The position numbers were made by a program, and so were the translations under genes. The notes beneath the pieces are model-generated. The model ran no database searches. It was not told where the DNA came from and saw only the letters and a program-made list of their open reading frames with translations. Of a stretch of 64,000 nt of DNA, positions 42,946 through 52,770 are shown piece after piece. The stretch's first letter is position 1; every line of letters begins with the position of its first letter. Location: positions 301,928-365,927 of the forward strand of contig NZ_BMJA01000005.1 of NCBI RefSeq assembly GCF_014642835.1. Direction: 5' to 3'. Source of the DNA: Dyella nitratireducens (GTDB lineage: Bacteria > Pseudomonadota > Gammaproteobacteria > Xanthomonadales > Rhodanobacteraceae).

Positions 42946-43946
42946 GCGCGATCGATCTCCACGCCGCAACGGAACACACGCTCAACACCCGGCTCCAGCC
43001 GAATGGCGTCGGCGCAGTCGGCACGATTGAAGGCGTTGGACATGCTTTCCATGGGTTCCATGGCTACGGCACGACGTACATCACGGCTCACGGTATCGGC
43101 CGTGAACACCAGCACCACGCCACGCTCTTGCCACATGCTGATGCGTAGACCGCTGGCCGGATCGCGCAAGCGCGTACGCACCCGGCCATCGGCATCGTGT
43201 GCCAGGTCCGCAAAAGCGCAGTCGATTTTCACGCTGCCAATCGGCCTGGAGTGGCGGAAATCCAGTTCCTTCGGTGCCTGCTCGATCGGCAAGAAAGCCT
43301 CTTCCCCCGCCAGTGGAATCAGCTCGGGCGACGTGCGCACCAGCTTGGCAGCGGGCACTTGCAGTTCCCACGTATCCAGCTCGGTGCCATCGAAGCGGAA
43401 GTACGGATGCCACCCAAAGAAACATGGCGCCGACTCGTTGCCGACGTTGCGCATGCTTACCATCAGCGACAAACCGCTTGCATCAAGTACGTATGTAACG
43501 GCGAGATCGATGGCAAACGGATAGCCGGGAAAAGTCCCGGGGCGAATGACCGACGTGCTGAACGTCATGCGCGCGCCGTGAGTATCGGCATGCTGGCTGG
43601 CGACATCGAAATCCAAGGTCCGCACAAAGCCATGTCGGATACCGCGTTGCGCTTCCACGCCGGGCTGCATGTCGTACGTCTTGCCATCGAAGGTATAGCG
43701 GGCCTCAGCGATGCGATTGGCGAACGGCGCCATGATGGCCGAACGCGAACTGGGGCTGCGCTCCAACTCGTCGGCATCGCGATAACCGTCGATCAACGCA
43801 TGGGTGACGCCATCGATGGTCTGCTCGAGGGACACCAGATTCGCACCGCGTTGAGCGACACATACGCGACGGCCACGCTGCACATCGTGCAGCACGAACA
43901 TGTCATGGATGCCCCACTGGGTCTTTTCGAGACTAAATCCGCTCAT
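42942..43946 (-). CDS. Aldose 1-epimerase family protein
   Basis: Galactose mutarotase-like beta-sandwich protein, 334 residues from the ATG at 43944-43946, preceded by AGGA; ATG at 43976 is the alternative. The catalytic histidine lies in RHGFVRTLDF and the glutamate in AMEPMESMSNAFN. Asn in FANRIAEARYTFDGKTY is a further substrate-contact region. FFGWHPYF carries the second conserved histidine. Family members interconvert sugar anomers; substrate preference is unknown. First gene of a two-gene unit and divergent from pepN. Confidence 0.88.
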   Translation of the reverse strand: MSGFSLEKTQWGIHDMFVLHDVQRGRRVCVAQRGANLVSLEQTIDGVTHALIDGYRDADELERSPSSRSAIMAPFANRIAEARYTFDGKTYDMQPGVEAQRGIRHGFVRTLDFDVASQHADTHGARMTFSTSVIRPGTFPGYPFAIDLAVTYVLDASGLSLMVSMRNVGNESAPCFFGWHPYFRFDGTELDTWELQVPAAKLVRTSPELIPLAGEEAFLPIEQAPKELDFRHSRPIGSVKIDCAFADLAHDADGRVRTRLRDPASGLRISMWQERGVVLVFTADTVSRDVRRAVAMEPMESMSNAFNRADCADAIRLEPGVERVFRCGVEIDRA

Positions 43947-44013
43947 CCGCTTGTCCTGTCGACTAAAGACCCTCATGGTAGCCTGAGATATCCCCGCTCT
44001 TCATCGGCTGCCC

Positions 44014-46656
44014 ATGACCCTCGTTAGCGAAACCACCCCGATCCGCCTGCATGACTACCGCCCTCCGGCATGGTCGGTAGAGACCGTTGAACTGGACATC
44101 GACCTGGGGATCGATGCCACCGAGGTCTCCTCGCGCCTCACGTTGCACTGCGATCCGCAACAGCCGGCTACGCTGCGGCTGGACGGCGAAGGGCTGGAAC
44201 TGCTTTCGATTTCACTCGACGGTCGCAAGCTTGATACGCACGAGTATCGCTATGAGCAAAGCGTGCTGGAAGTGAGCGGTGCCCGCGACGGCAGCGTGCT
44301 GGAAACGCACGTTCGTGTGCGGCCCGCCGCCAACACCACGCTGGAAGGCCTGTATCTGTCCGGCTCACGCGAGCATGGCTTTCTGTTGACGCAGTGTGAA
44401 GCGGAAGGCTTTCGGCGTATCACCTTCTTTCCGGATCGTCCGGACGTGCTTGCGCGCTACACGGTGACCTTGCGGGCCGATCGCTCGCGCTTTCCCGTGC
44501 TGCTGGCCGGTGGCAATCCCGCCGGCAGTGGCGAGCTGGCGGATGGACGTCACTGGGCACGCTTTGTCGATCCGCATCCCAGGCCGTGTTATCTCTTCGC
44601 CCTGGTTGCCGGACGCCTGGAAAGCATTCAGCGCGATTACGTCACTGCCGATGGGCGCAAGGTGAAGCTGGTGATCTGGTCCGAGGCCAACGTGATCGAT
44701 TGCTGCCACTACGCACTCGACGCACTGGAGCGCTCGATGCGTTGGGACGAACACACCTATGGCCGCAGTTTCGATCTGGACGTATTCCATGTCGTCGCCA
44801 CGCACGATTTCAACATGGGCGCGATGGAGAACAAAGGGCTCAACATTTTCAATGCGAAGTACCTGCTTGCTGATCCGGATATCAGCACGGACGACGAATA
44901 CCGTGCCGTCGAAGCGGTGGTGGCGCACGAGTATTTCCACAACTGGACCGGCAATCGCGTTACCTGTCGCGACTGGTTTCAGTTGTCGCTCAAGGAAGGG
45001 CTGACGGTGTTCCGCGAACAGCAATTTTCTGCAGACATGAACTCGGCGGCGTTGAAGCGCATTGAAGACGTTGCGCTATTGCGGCGTACGCAGTTTCCGG
45101 AAGACGCGGGTCCCTTGGCGCATCCCGTACGCCCCGCGGAATATCGCGAGATCAACAACTTCTACACCGCAACGGTTTACGAAAAAGGTTCGGAGCTGGT
45201 GCGCATGGTGGCTGGACGGCTGGGGCAGGAAGGCTTCCGTCGCGGTATGGATCTGTATTTCGAGCGTCACGATGGACAGGCAGCCACGATCGAGGATTTT
45301 CTTGCCGCGCTGGGCGATGCCAATCACATCAACCTAAGTTCGTATCTCGCATGGTATTCGCAAGCCGGTACGCCTCGGCTGCATGCAAAGGGTGAGTACG
45401 ACGAGGTAGAACACACATACACGCTTACACTTTCGCAGCAAACGCGCCCCACGCCGGGTCATGTGGAAAAAGCGCCACTGCCTATTCCGGTCAAGCTGTC
45501 ACTGTTCGATCGCCATGGTCAGATGCTGCCTTTGCATCTGGATGGCGAAGCGCATGGCACCGAGAAAGTCGTTGTGCTCAGCAAGCCAACACAGCGCTTT
45601 GTGTTCCAACATGTTCCCTCGGCGCCGGTGCCTTCACTGCTACGTGGTTTTTCCGCGCCGGTAGTGCTCGAGTGCGATTACACGCCGGATGAGTTGGCCT
45701 TGCTGCTCACGCATGATGCGGATGGCTTCAATCGCTGGGAGGCCGGTCAGCAATTGGCCATGCTGGCCTTCGATACCTTGCGTGACGGTGACGACTCCAT
45801 CGCGAACAAGGCATGGCGACAAGCCTTGGCCGCACTGTTCGAACAGGATGCGATCGACGACGCCTTGCTTGCTGACCTGCTGACACCCCCGGGCGAAATT
45901 GAATTCGCCGATCGGCAAAGCGAAGTGGATCCGGCAAAGATTCATGCGCAACGCCAGGCCATGCAGCATCGGTTGGCCGAAGAGATCGGTGTCGACGCCT
46001 TGGTTGCACGCTATCGCGCCCTCGCTGCACATACCGGCGCACCCGAATTGGATGCCGCAAACCAGGCCAGGCGACGCCTCAAACGCCGCGTGCTCGAATT
46101 GCTGGCGCTGCTTGATGCAGAGCAAGCCTATGCATTGGCAATCAGGCAATACGACAGCGCGTCCGGCATGACCGATCGTCTTGCCGCGCTTAGCGTGCTG
46201 GTACGCCATCGCGCGCCACAAGCAGCGACGGCGCTGGTGCATTTCCGCAAGCGCTATGCCGACAATCCGCTGGCGCTGGACAAATGGTTCACCGTGCAAG
46301 CGCAGGTACCCGGCGAGCCGGCGCTCGCCATCATCAAGCATCTCGAAAGCGATCCATCTTTCACGCTCAAGAACCCCAATCGCGCCCGTTCCCTGCTCGG
46401 TGCGTTTGCCAGCGGCAACCCCAGTGGATTCCATCGCATGGATGGCGCGGCGTATCAATTCCTTGCCGAACGCCTGGCGCAGTTGGATGCGCTCAATCCG
46501 CAGATCGCCGCCCGCCTGGCCACGGCGTTCAACGGTTGGCAACGACTGGAGCCGGTGCGCCGGAATGCGGCACGGCAAGCGCTGGAAGGTTTGGCGCAAC
46601 GCGAGGGATTGTCACCCAACTTGAGCGAGATTGTGGGTAATGTCTTGCAGCGCTGA
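44014..46656 (+). CDS. pepN: Aminopeptidase N
   Basis: Large zinc aminopeptidase of M1, the major cytoplasmic enzyme for trimming N-terminal residues; 880 residues, matching E. coli PepN (870). GAMENKGLNIFN is the exopeptidase motif, and the zinc site is HEYFHNWTGN (His305, Glu306, His309) with Glu328 in LKEGLTVF. The later DUF3458-type domains run to the C-terminus (SGNPSGFHRMDGAAYQFLAE). There is no signal peptide. Divergent from the aldose epimerase. A palindrome, ACGGCGACCAT-ATGGTCGCCGT, follows the stop at 46665-46686. Confidence 0.96.
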   Translation: MTLVSETTPIRLHDYRPPAWSVETVELDIDLGIDATEVSSRLTLHCDPQQPATLRLDGEGLELLSISLDGRKLDTHEYRYEQSVLEVSGARDGSVLETHVRVRPAANTTLEGLYLSGSREHGFLLTQCEAEGFRRITFFPDRPDVLARYTVTLRADRSRFPVLLAGGNPAGSGELADGRHWARFVDPHPRPCYLFALVAGRLESIQRDYVTADGRKVKLVIWSEANVIDCCHYALDALERSMRWDEHTYGRSFDLDVFHVVATHDFNMGAMENKGLNIFNAKYLLADPDISTDDEYRAVEAVVAHEYFHNWTGNRVTCRDWFQLSLKEGLTVFREQQFSADMNSAALKRIEDVALLRRTQFPEDAGPLAHPVRPAEYREINNFYTATVYEKGSELVRMVAGRLGQEGFRRGMDLYFERHDGQAATIEDFLAALGDANHINLSSYLAWYSQAGTPRLHAKGEYDEVEHTYTLTLSQQTRPTPGHVEKAPLPIPVKLSLFDRHGQMLPLHLDGEAHGTEKVVVLSKPTQRFVFQHVPSAPVPSLLRGFSAPVVLECDYTPDELALLLTHDADGFNRWEAGQQLAMLAFDTLRDGDDSIANKAWRQALAALFEQDAIDDALLADLLTPPGEIEFADRQSEVDPAKIHAQRQAMQHRLAEEIGVDALVARYRALAAHTGAPELDAANQARRRLKRRVLELLALLDAEQAYALAIRQYDSASGMTDRLAALSVLVRHRAPQAATALVHFRKRYADNPLALDKWFTVQAQVPGEPALAIIKHLESDPSFTLKNPNRARSLLGAFASGNPSGFHRMDGAAYQFLAERLAQLDALNPQIAARLATAFNGWQRLEPVRRNAARQALEGLAQREGLSPNLSEIVGNVLQR

Positions 46657-46664
46657 AAACGCAA

Positions 46665-46686
46665 ACGGCGACCATATGGTCGCCGT
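46665..46686 (+). terminator. Palindrome after pepN
   Basis: A perfect 22-bp palindrome (11-bp half ACGGCGACCAT) nine bases after the pepN stop, between convergent genes. There is no T-run; it is probably a transcript-end structure, not a full intrinsic terminator. Confidence 0.45.
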
Positions 46687-46712
46687 CGCGAGGCGGTATT
46701 TGAAGAATCCCG

Positions 46713-46898
46713 TCAGACGGGAAGATGCTCCAACTCGCTTTGCAGATGGTTCATGCGCGATTCGAGGCGCGGGCGAAGCTGCTCCTGCTGAGTCATATCG
46801 CGCTCGACGAGGTGCTCCATCGCCATTTCGAGGCGACCGATTTCCACCATCAAGTCATGCCGCAAATAGACCGGTGCAAACTCACTGCTGTTATCCAT
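46713..46898 (-). CDS. 61-residue coiled-coil hypothetical protein
   Basis: 61 residues from the ATG at 46896-46898, with GGGGACG ahead of it. The body is one long helix with heptad character and many charges (LMVEIGRLEMAMEHLVERDM, then LRPRLESRMNHLQSELEHL), so a dimeric or trimeric coiled coil is likely. I recognise no named family. It is convergent with pepN. Its promoter side holds the dyad GATGTG-GTT-CACATC (46956-46970), which may be its operator. Confidence 0.6.
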   Translation of the reverse strand: MDNSSEFAPVYLRHDLMVEIGRLEMAMEHLVERDMTQQEQLRPRLESRMNHLQSELEHLPV

Positions 46899-47225
46899 GA
46901 CACGTCCCCTTCTTTGCGTTGCAAGGAATGTCGAGCAACAGACGTGCCATCGCGTGATGTGGTTCACATCTTCACTTTGGCTTACATCACGCTGTGACCT
47001 TTTCTGTCAGCTGTTGCCGTTAGTCGACAGAAATTTGCGTTTCAGTCACTTCATATTCACACGTGAGGGGCGATGATCTTTCTCACGCCACGGGGGGTGC
47101 GGTCTTTATCCGTTATTGCCCGTTTGGGCCACCAGTTTCTGGCGCCCGGCACTACGGTCATCCTGGATTCCCCCTGTTCCTGAGACCGCCGGGCGCCAGA
47201 TCTCTCTTCGAGAGATCAAAAAGAC

Positions 47226-47344
47226 AAAAAAATAGACGGCGCCCCGAAAGGGCGCCGTCTCTGCTTCCTAACCCGGTACGCGAAAGGACCCCTGCCGTCC
47301 TGTCTCAGCGCGCAAAGTGCGCGACATCTGCCCGTGAAAGTGCA
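47226..47344 (-). ncRNA. Candidate sigma-54-dependent small RNA
   Basis: A roughly 118-nt minus-strand transcript is bounded by a sigma-54-type promoter (see 47355-47370) and a strong intrinsic terminator, with no reading frame between. Internal hairpins CGCGC-ACTTT-GCGCG (47309-47323) and AGGAC...GTCCT (about 47285-47302) give a compact structured RNA. It is not 6S, tmRNA, SRP or RNase P by any hallmark I know. It points away from mnmG. Evidence is promoter plus terminator only. Confidence 0.5.
47228..47260 (-). terminator. Intrinsic terminator, minus strand
   Basis: 10-bp perfect stem AGACGGCGCC/GGCGCCGTCT (47234-47243 and 47251-47260), 7-base loop. Read on the minus strand it is followed by ATTTTTTTG, a classic U-tract. 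On the plus strand no T-run follows. Confidence 0.8.
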
Positions 47345-47354
47345 GTTAATTTAA

Positions 47355-47370
47355 AGCAGAAAACGTGCCA
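47355..47370 (-). promoter_or_regulatory. Sigma-54 (-24/-12) promoter, minus strand
   Basis: Minus-strand sequence TGGCACG-TTTT-CTGCT. The GG and GC dinucleotides are exactly 10 bases apart, as sigma-54 requires, and TGGCACG is the full consensus -24 block; only one base (C for T) differs in TTGCW. Start expected near 47344. Confidence 0.6.
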
Positions 47371-47444
47371 GCTTCGCGTAAGCCATCCCTGATAGATGCT
47401 TCGCAGTATTATGAGCGTTTGTCCATTCTTGCATTTACCCTCCG

Positions 47445-49322
<1,878 letters not shown>

Positions 49323-49398
49323 TCACCGCACCGCTCACCGTTCACGATCTCTTTTAGGCGCATGGCATCATGCGCTTCTGTTTATCGAGGAATATCCC

Positions 49399-50154
49399 AT
49401 GGAAGTCTGGATCGGTCGCAACGGCGAACGCCACGGCCCGTATCAGGAAGAACAGGTAAAAGAGTGGCTGCGCAGCGGCCAACTTAGTCCTGACGACCTC
49501 GCCTGGTATGACGGCCTGGCAGACTGGAGGCCTCTGTCGATGCTGTTTCCGCAGGACAAACCTGCCCCTGCTCCCAATCCATATGGACCACCGCCGCTGC
49601 AAACACGGCCGGCAAGCAGCACCACGTACTTCGACTACGCTGGCTTCTGGCAACGGTTCGGCGCATGGGTGATCGATCTGATCGTCTTGATGATTCCATC
49701 CATGATCGTGGTGTATGCGCTCGGCGGCATGGACGCGTACAAGCACCTGCTCGACCAGATTCAAGGTGGCGCCGACATGGCCACGTCCCTGCGTGATTAC
49801 GCCAAGGCGACGGAAGGTGCCAGCGTGACATCGCTGGCCATCACATTTCTGTATTACATGTTCTTCGAGGCATCCAAACTGCAGGCGACACCAGGCAAGC
49901 TCGCGCTGCGCTTGCGCGTCACCGACGTCCATGGCCAGCGCATCACGCTTGGGCGCTCTGCCGCGCGCAATATCGTGAGATTGCTCGGCGCTGTCTTCGG
50001 ACTGATCCCGATCGTCTGCTATCTCGCCATCACGTGGACGCAACACAAGCAGGGCCTGCACGACCTTTGGGCCAGCACCTATGTGCTCAATGGCACTGCA
50101 CAGGAACAGCCGCCACGCCAACCGAGTGGTGAACACGGCCACTTCAACGCCTGA
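49399..50154 (+). CDS. GYF_2/RDD domain membrane protein
   Basis: 251 residues. An N-terminal GYF_2 domain (about 1-55: VWIGRNGERHGPYQEEQV, WYDGLADWRPL) precedes a Pro-rich linker and an RDD domain (about 80-230) with three or four membrane segments. The RDD arginine and aspartates are in FWQRFGAWVIDLIVLMI. TPGKLALRLRVTD and RNIVRLLG are typical RDD motifs. Such proteins may take part in membrane transport or in envelope stress, but no function is established. Followed by an intrinsic terminator. Confidence 0.85.
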   Translation: MEVWIGRNGERHGPYQEEQVKEWLRSGQLSPDDLAWYDGLADWRPLSMLFPQDKPAPAPNPYGPPPLQTRPASSTTYFDYAGFWQRFGAWVIDLIVLMIPSMIVVYALGGMDAYKHLLDQIQGGADMATSLRDYAKATEGASVTSLAITFLYYMFFEASKLQATPGKLALRLRVTDVHGQRITLGRSAARNIVRLLGAVFGLIPIVCYLAITWTQHKQGLHDLWASTYVLNGTAQEQPPRQPSGEHGHFNA

Positions 50155-50167
50155 ACGATCAACACCG

Positions 50168-50202
50168 ACGGCGCAGCCTTCTGGGCGTGCGCCGTTTTTT
50201 TT
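50168..50202 (+). terminator. Intrinsic terminator after the GYF/RDD gene
   Basis: ACGGCGCA (50168-50175) pairs with TGCGCCGT (50188-50195) around a 12-base loop, followed by a run of eight T. Confidence 0.9.
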
Positions 50203-50287
50203 GTCATGCTCGCAGATCGACGACGCGTGACATCGTCGCAAATCGCGTTTGTCGCACTATCCATTTCCAGGAATTTCGTTTAGTCCC

Positions 50288-52618
50288 ATGCTCAGCATCG
50301 AACAACGCATCGCTCAGGACATCGCCGCCAAATCCGAACAGGTCCGCGCCGCCGTGGAATTACTCGATGGCGGCGCTACCGTGCCGTTCATCGCACGCTA
50401 CCGCAAAGAAGTCACCGGGGGCCTCGACGATACACAATTGCGCACGCTCGAAGAACGCCTGCGCTATCTGCGCGAACTGGAGGAACGCCGCGCAGCGATC
50501 CTCGCCAGCGTCGATGAACAAGGCAAGCTCACCGAAGCGCTGAAGCAAGACATTCTAGGAGCCGACACCAAAGCACGCTTGGAAGACCTCTACCTGCCGT
50601 ACAAGCCCAAGCGGCGCACCAAAGCTCAGATCGCGCGCGAGGCCGGCCTGGAACCCCTTGCGATCGGGCTGCGCGAAGATCCCACGCAATCGCCCGAAGT
50701 ATTCGCAGAGCAGTTCGTGGATGCGGAAAAAGGCGTACCAGATATACGCGCCGCGCTTGATGGTGCGCGCGCCATCCTGATGGAAAGTATCGCCGAAGAT
50801 GCGCAACTGCTGGGCGAATTGCGTGACTGGTTGTGGGAGAAAGGCCAGATCCGCGCCAAGGTGGTCGAAGGCAAGGAAAACGAAGGCGCGAAATTCCGTG
50901 ACTACTTCGATCATATGGAACAGATCGGCAAGATTCCTTCGCATCGTCTACTTGCGCTGATGCGCGCGCGCAACGAAGGTGTGATCGAACTGGAACTGCT
51001 GCCCGCGGCAGAGGCGGAACAAGGTCATCAAGAAGCCGAGGGTCGTGTGGCTTCACACGCGGGCATCATCCATCGTGACCGTCCTGCCGACGCGTGGCTG
51101 CGTGAAACCGTGCGCATGACCTGGCGCGTGAAATTGCATCTGCATCTCACGCTGGATTTGTTTGGCCGTGTCCGCGAAACCGCGGAAGATGAGGCGATCC
51201 GCGTATTCGGCGACAACCTGAAAGATCTGCTGCTGGCCGCGCCGGCTGGCGCGAAAACGGTGATGGGCCTGGATCCAGGCATCCGCACCGGCGTGAAAGT
51301 GGCGGTCGTCGATGCCACCGGCAAACTATTGGCCACCGATACCGTCTATCCCCACGAGCCACGCAACCAGTGGGATCAATCGCTCGCACGCCTCGCTGTA
51401 TTGAGCAAACAGCACGGTGTGAACCTGATTGCCATCGGCAATGGCACAGCATCGCGCGAAACTGACAAGCTGGCTGGCGAGCTGATCAAGAAGCATGCGG
51501 ATTTGAAGCTGTCCAAGATCGTGGTGAGCGAAGCTGGCGCATCGGTGTATTCGGCATCGGAAACGGCGGCCAAGGAATTTCCGGATGTCGACGTGAGCTT
51601 GCGCGGTGCGGTATCCATCGCGCGTCGGCTACAGGATCCGCTCGCAGAGCTGGTGAAAATCGAGCCCAAGGCGATCGGCGTTGGCCAGTACCAGCACGAC
51701 GTGAACCAGGTGAAGCTGGCACGCGCACTCGATGCGAAGGTGGAAGACTGCGTGAACGCGGTCGGCGTGGACGTCAACACCGCATCGGCTGCGCTGCTTT
51801 CACGCGTAGCAGGTCTTACGCCTAGCGTTGCCGAGAACGTGGTGAAGCATCGCGACGCCAACGGCCCCTTCTCGAACCGCAAAGCCCTGCTCAAGGTTCC
51901 GCGCTTGGGCGATAAAGCATTCGAACAGTGCGCCGGCTTTTTGCGCATTCCCGAGGGTGACAACCCGTTGGATGCGAGCGCGGTGCATCCCGAAGCGTAT
52001 CCGGTGGTGGAGCGCATCATTGCGCAATGTGGCCGCGAAGTGAAAAGCATCGTCGGCGACATGACTTTTCTGCGCGGCCTGAAAGCCGAGCAATACACGG
52101 ACGAGCGCTTTGGCGTGCCGACGGTACGCGACATTCTCAAGGAATTGGAAAAGCCCGGTCGCGATCCGCGCCCGGAATTCGTCGCACCGAGCTTCGCCGA
52201 AGGCGTGGAGGACCTGAAAGACCTCAAGCCCGGCATGGTTCTCGAAGGGCGCGTCACCAATGTGGCTGCGTTTGGTGCCTTCGTCGATATCGGCGTGCAT
52301 CAAGATGGCCTGGTGCACGTCTCCGCGCTGTCACACAACTTCGTGAAGGATCCGCGCGATGCAGTGAAAGCCGGCGACATCGTGAAAGTGAAGGTGATGG
52401 ATGTGGACATCGCCCGCCAGCGCATTGCCCTGTCCATGCGCCTGGACGACGAGCCGGGCCAGCAGGCGCGTGGCGGCCGGCCAACCGGCGGTGAAGTGCG
52501 CGGCGCTGCTCGTGACAATCGCGGGTCGCGACCTGGGGCCTCGCCGGCGGCAAAACCGGCTCCCGCGCCGGCCAATAGTGCTTTTGCGGATGCACTCTCT
52601 CGTGCCCTGAAGCGCTAA
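50288..52618 (+). CDS. tex: RNA-binding transcription accessory protein Tex
   Basis: 776 residues from the ATG at 50288. Cytoplasmic Tex/YhgF protein: an N-terminal helical domain with HTH-like segments, a YqgF-homologous RNase-H-like domain ([18 protein letters not shown] at about 325), helix-hairpin-helix elements ([38 protein letters not shown]) and a C-terminal S1 domain ([21 protein letters not shown]). The disordered Gly/Arg/Ala-rich tail after the S1 domain is typical of proteobacterial Tex. Tex is linked to transcription and to toxin gene expression in some pathogens. It stands alone. Confidence 0.95.
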   Translation: MLSIEQRIAQDIAAKSEQVRAAVELLDGGATVPFIARYRKEVTGGLDDTQLRTLEERLRYLRELEERRAAILASVDEQGKLTEALKQDILGADTKARLEDLYLPYKPKRRTKAQIAREAGLEPLAIGLREDPTQSPEVFAEQFVDAEKGVPDIRAALDGARAILMESIAEDAQLLGELRDWLWEKGQIRAKVVEGKENEGAKFRDYFDHMEQIGKIPSHRLLALMRARNEGVIELELLPAAEAEQGHQEAEGRVASHAGIIHRDRPADAWLRETVRMTWRVKLHLHLTLDLFGRVRETAEDEAIRVFGDNLKDLLLAAPAGAKTVMGLDPGIRTGVKVAVVDATGKLLATDTVYPHEPRNQWDQSLARLAVLSKQHGVNLIAIGNGTASRETDKLAGELIKKHADLKLSKIVVSEAGASVYSASETAAKEFPDVDVSLRGAVSIARRLQDPLAELVKIEPKAIGVGQYQHDVNQVKLARALDAKVEDCVNAVGVDVNTASAALLSRVAGLTPSVAENVVKHRDANGPFSNRKALLKVPRLGDKAFEQCAGFLRIPEGDNPLDASAVHPEAYPVVERIIAQCGREVKSIVGDMTFLRGLKAEQYTDERFGVPTVRDILKELEKPGRDPRPEFVAPSFAEGVEDLKDLKPGMVLEGRVTNVAAFGAFVDIGVHQDGLVHVSALSHNFVKDPRDAVKAGDIVKVKVMDVDIARQRIALSMRLDDEPGQQARGGRPTGGEVRGAARDNRGSRPGASPAAKPAPAPANSAFADALSRALKR

Positions 52619-52770
52619 CACCAGACGGACCTCCATCGATCGCCGGGATAGGCCCCGCTCAAAGCTTGCGGCCCCGCCTGCAAAGGTTCCCCATACGGCA
52701 GCGCAGCATGCGCTGCCGTATGGCATGCATTAACGTAACGCTCCGATAACAAACGCAGGAGCACCCACAC

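Larger units (their letters stand above)
46899..47444. other. Hairpin-dense gap upstream of mnmG
   Basis: 546 bp with no protein-coding gene. From left to right: the dyad GATGTG-GTT-CACATC (46956-46970); TTTCTGTC/GACAGAAA (47001-47008, 47026-47033); CGTGAG/CTCACG (47062-47087); GCCC-GTTT-GGGC (47118-47129); a 12-bp perfect repeat CTGGCGCCCGGC (47139-47150 with 47188-47199); GATCTCTC-TTC-GAGAGATC (47199-47217); a minus-strand terminator and candidate RNA (below); and a TATTAT -10-like box (47407) for mnmG. Confidence 0.6.

Noticed and set aside
47139..47199. The 12-bp GC-rich stem-loop as a tRNA or known structural RNA
   Set aside because: No T-loop (GGTTCGA) or other tRNA hallmark, and no match to 6S, tmRNA, SRP or RNase P signatures that I know.
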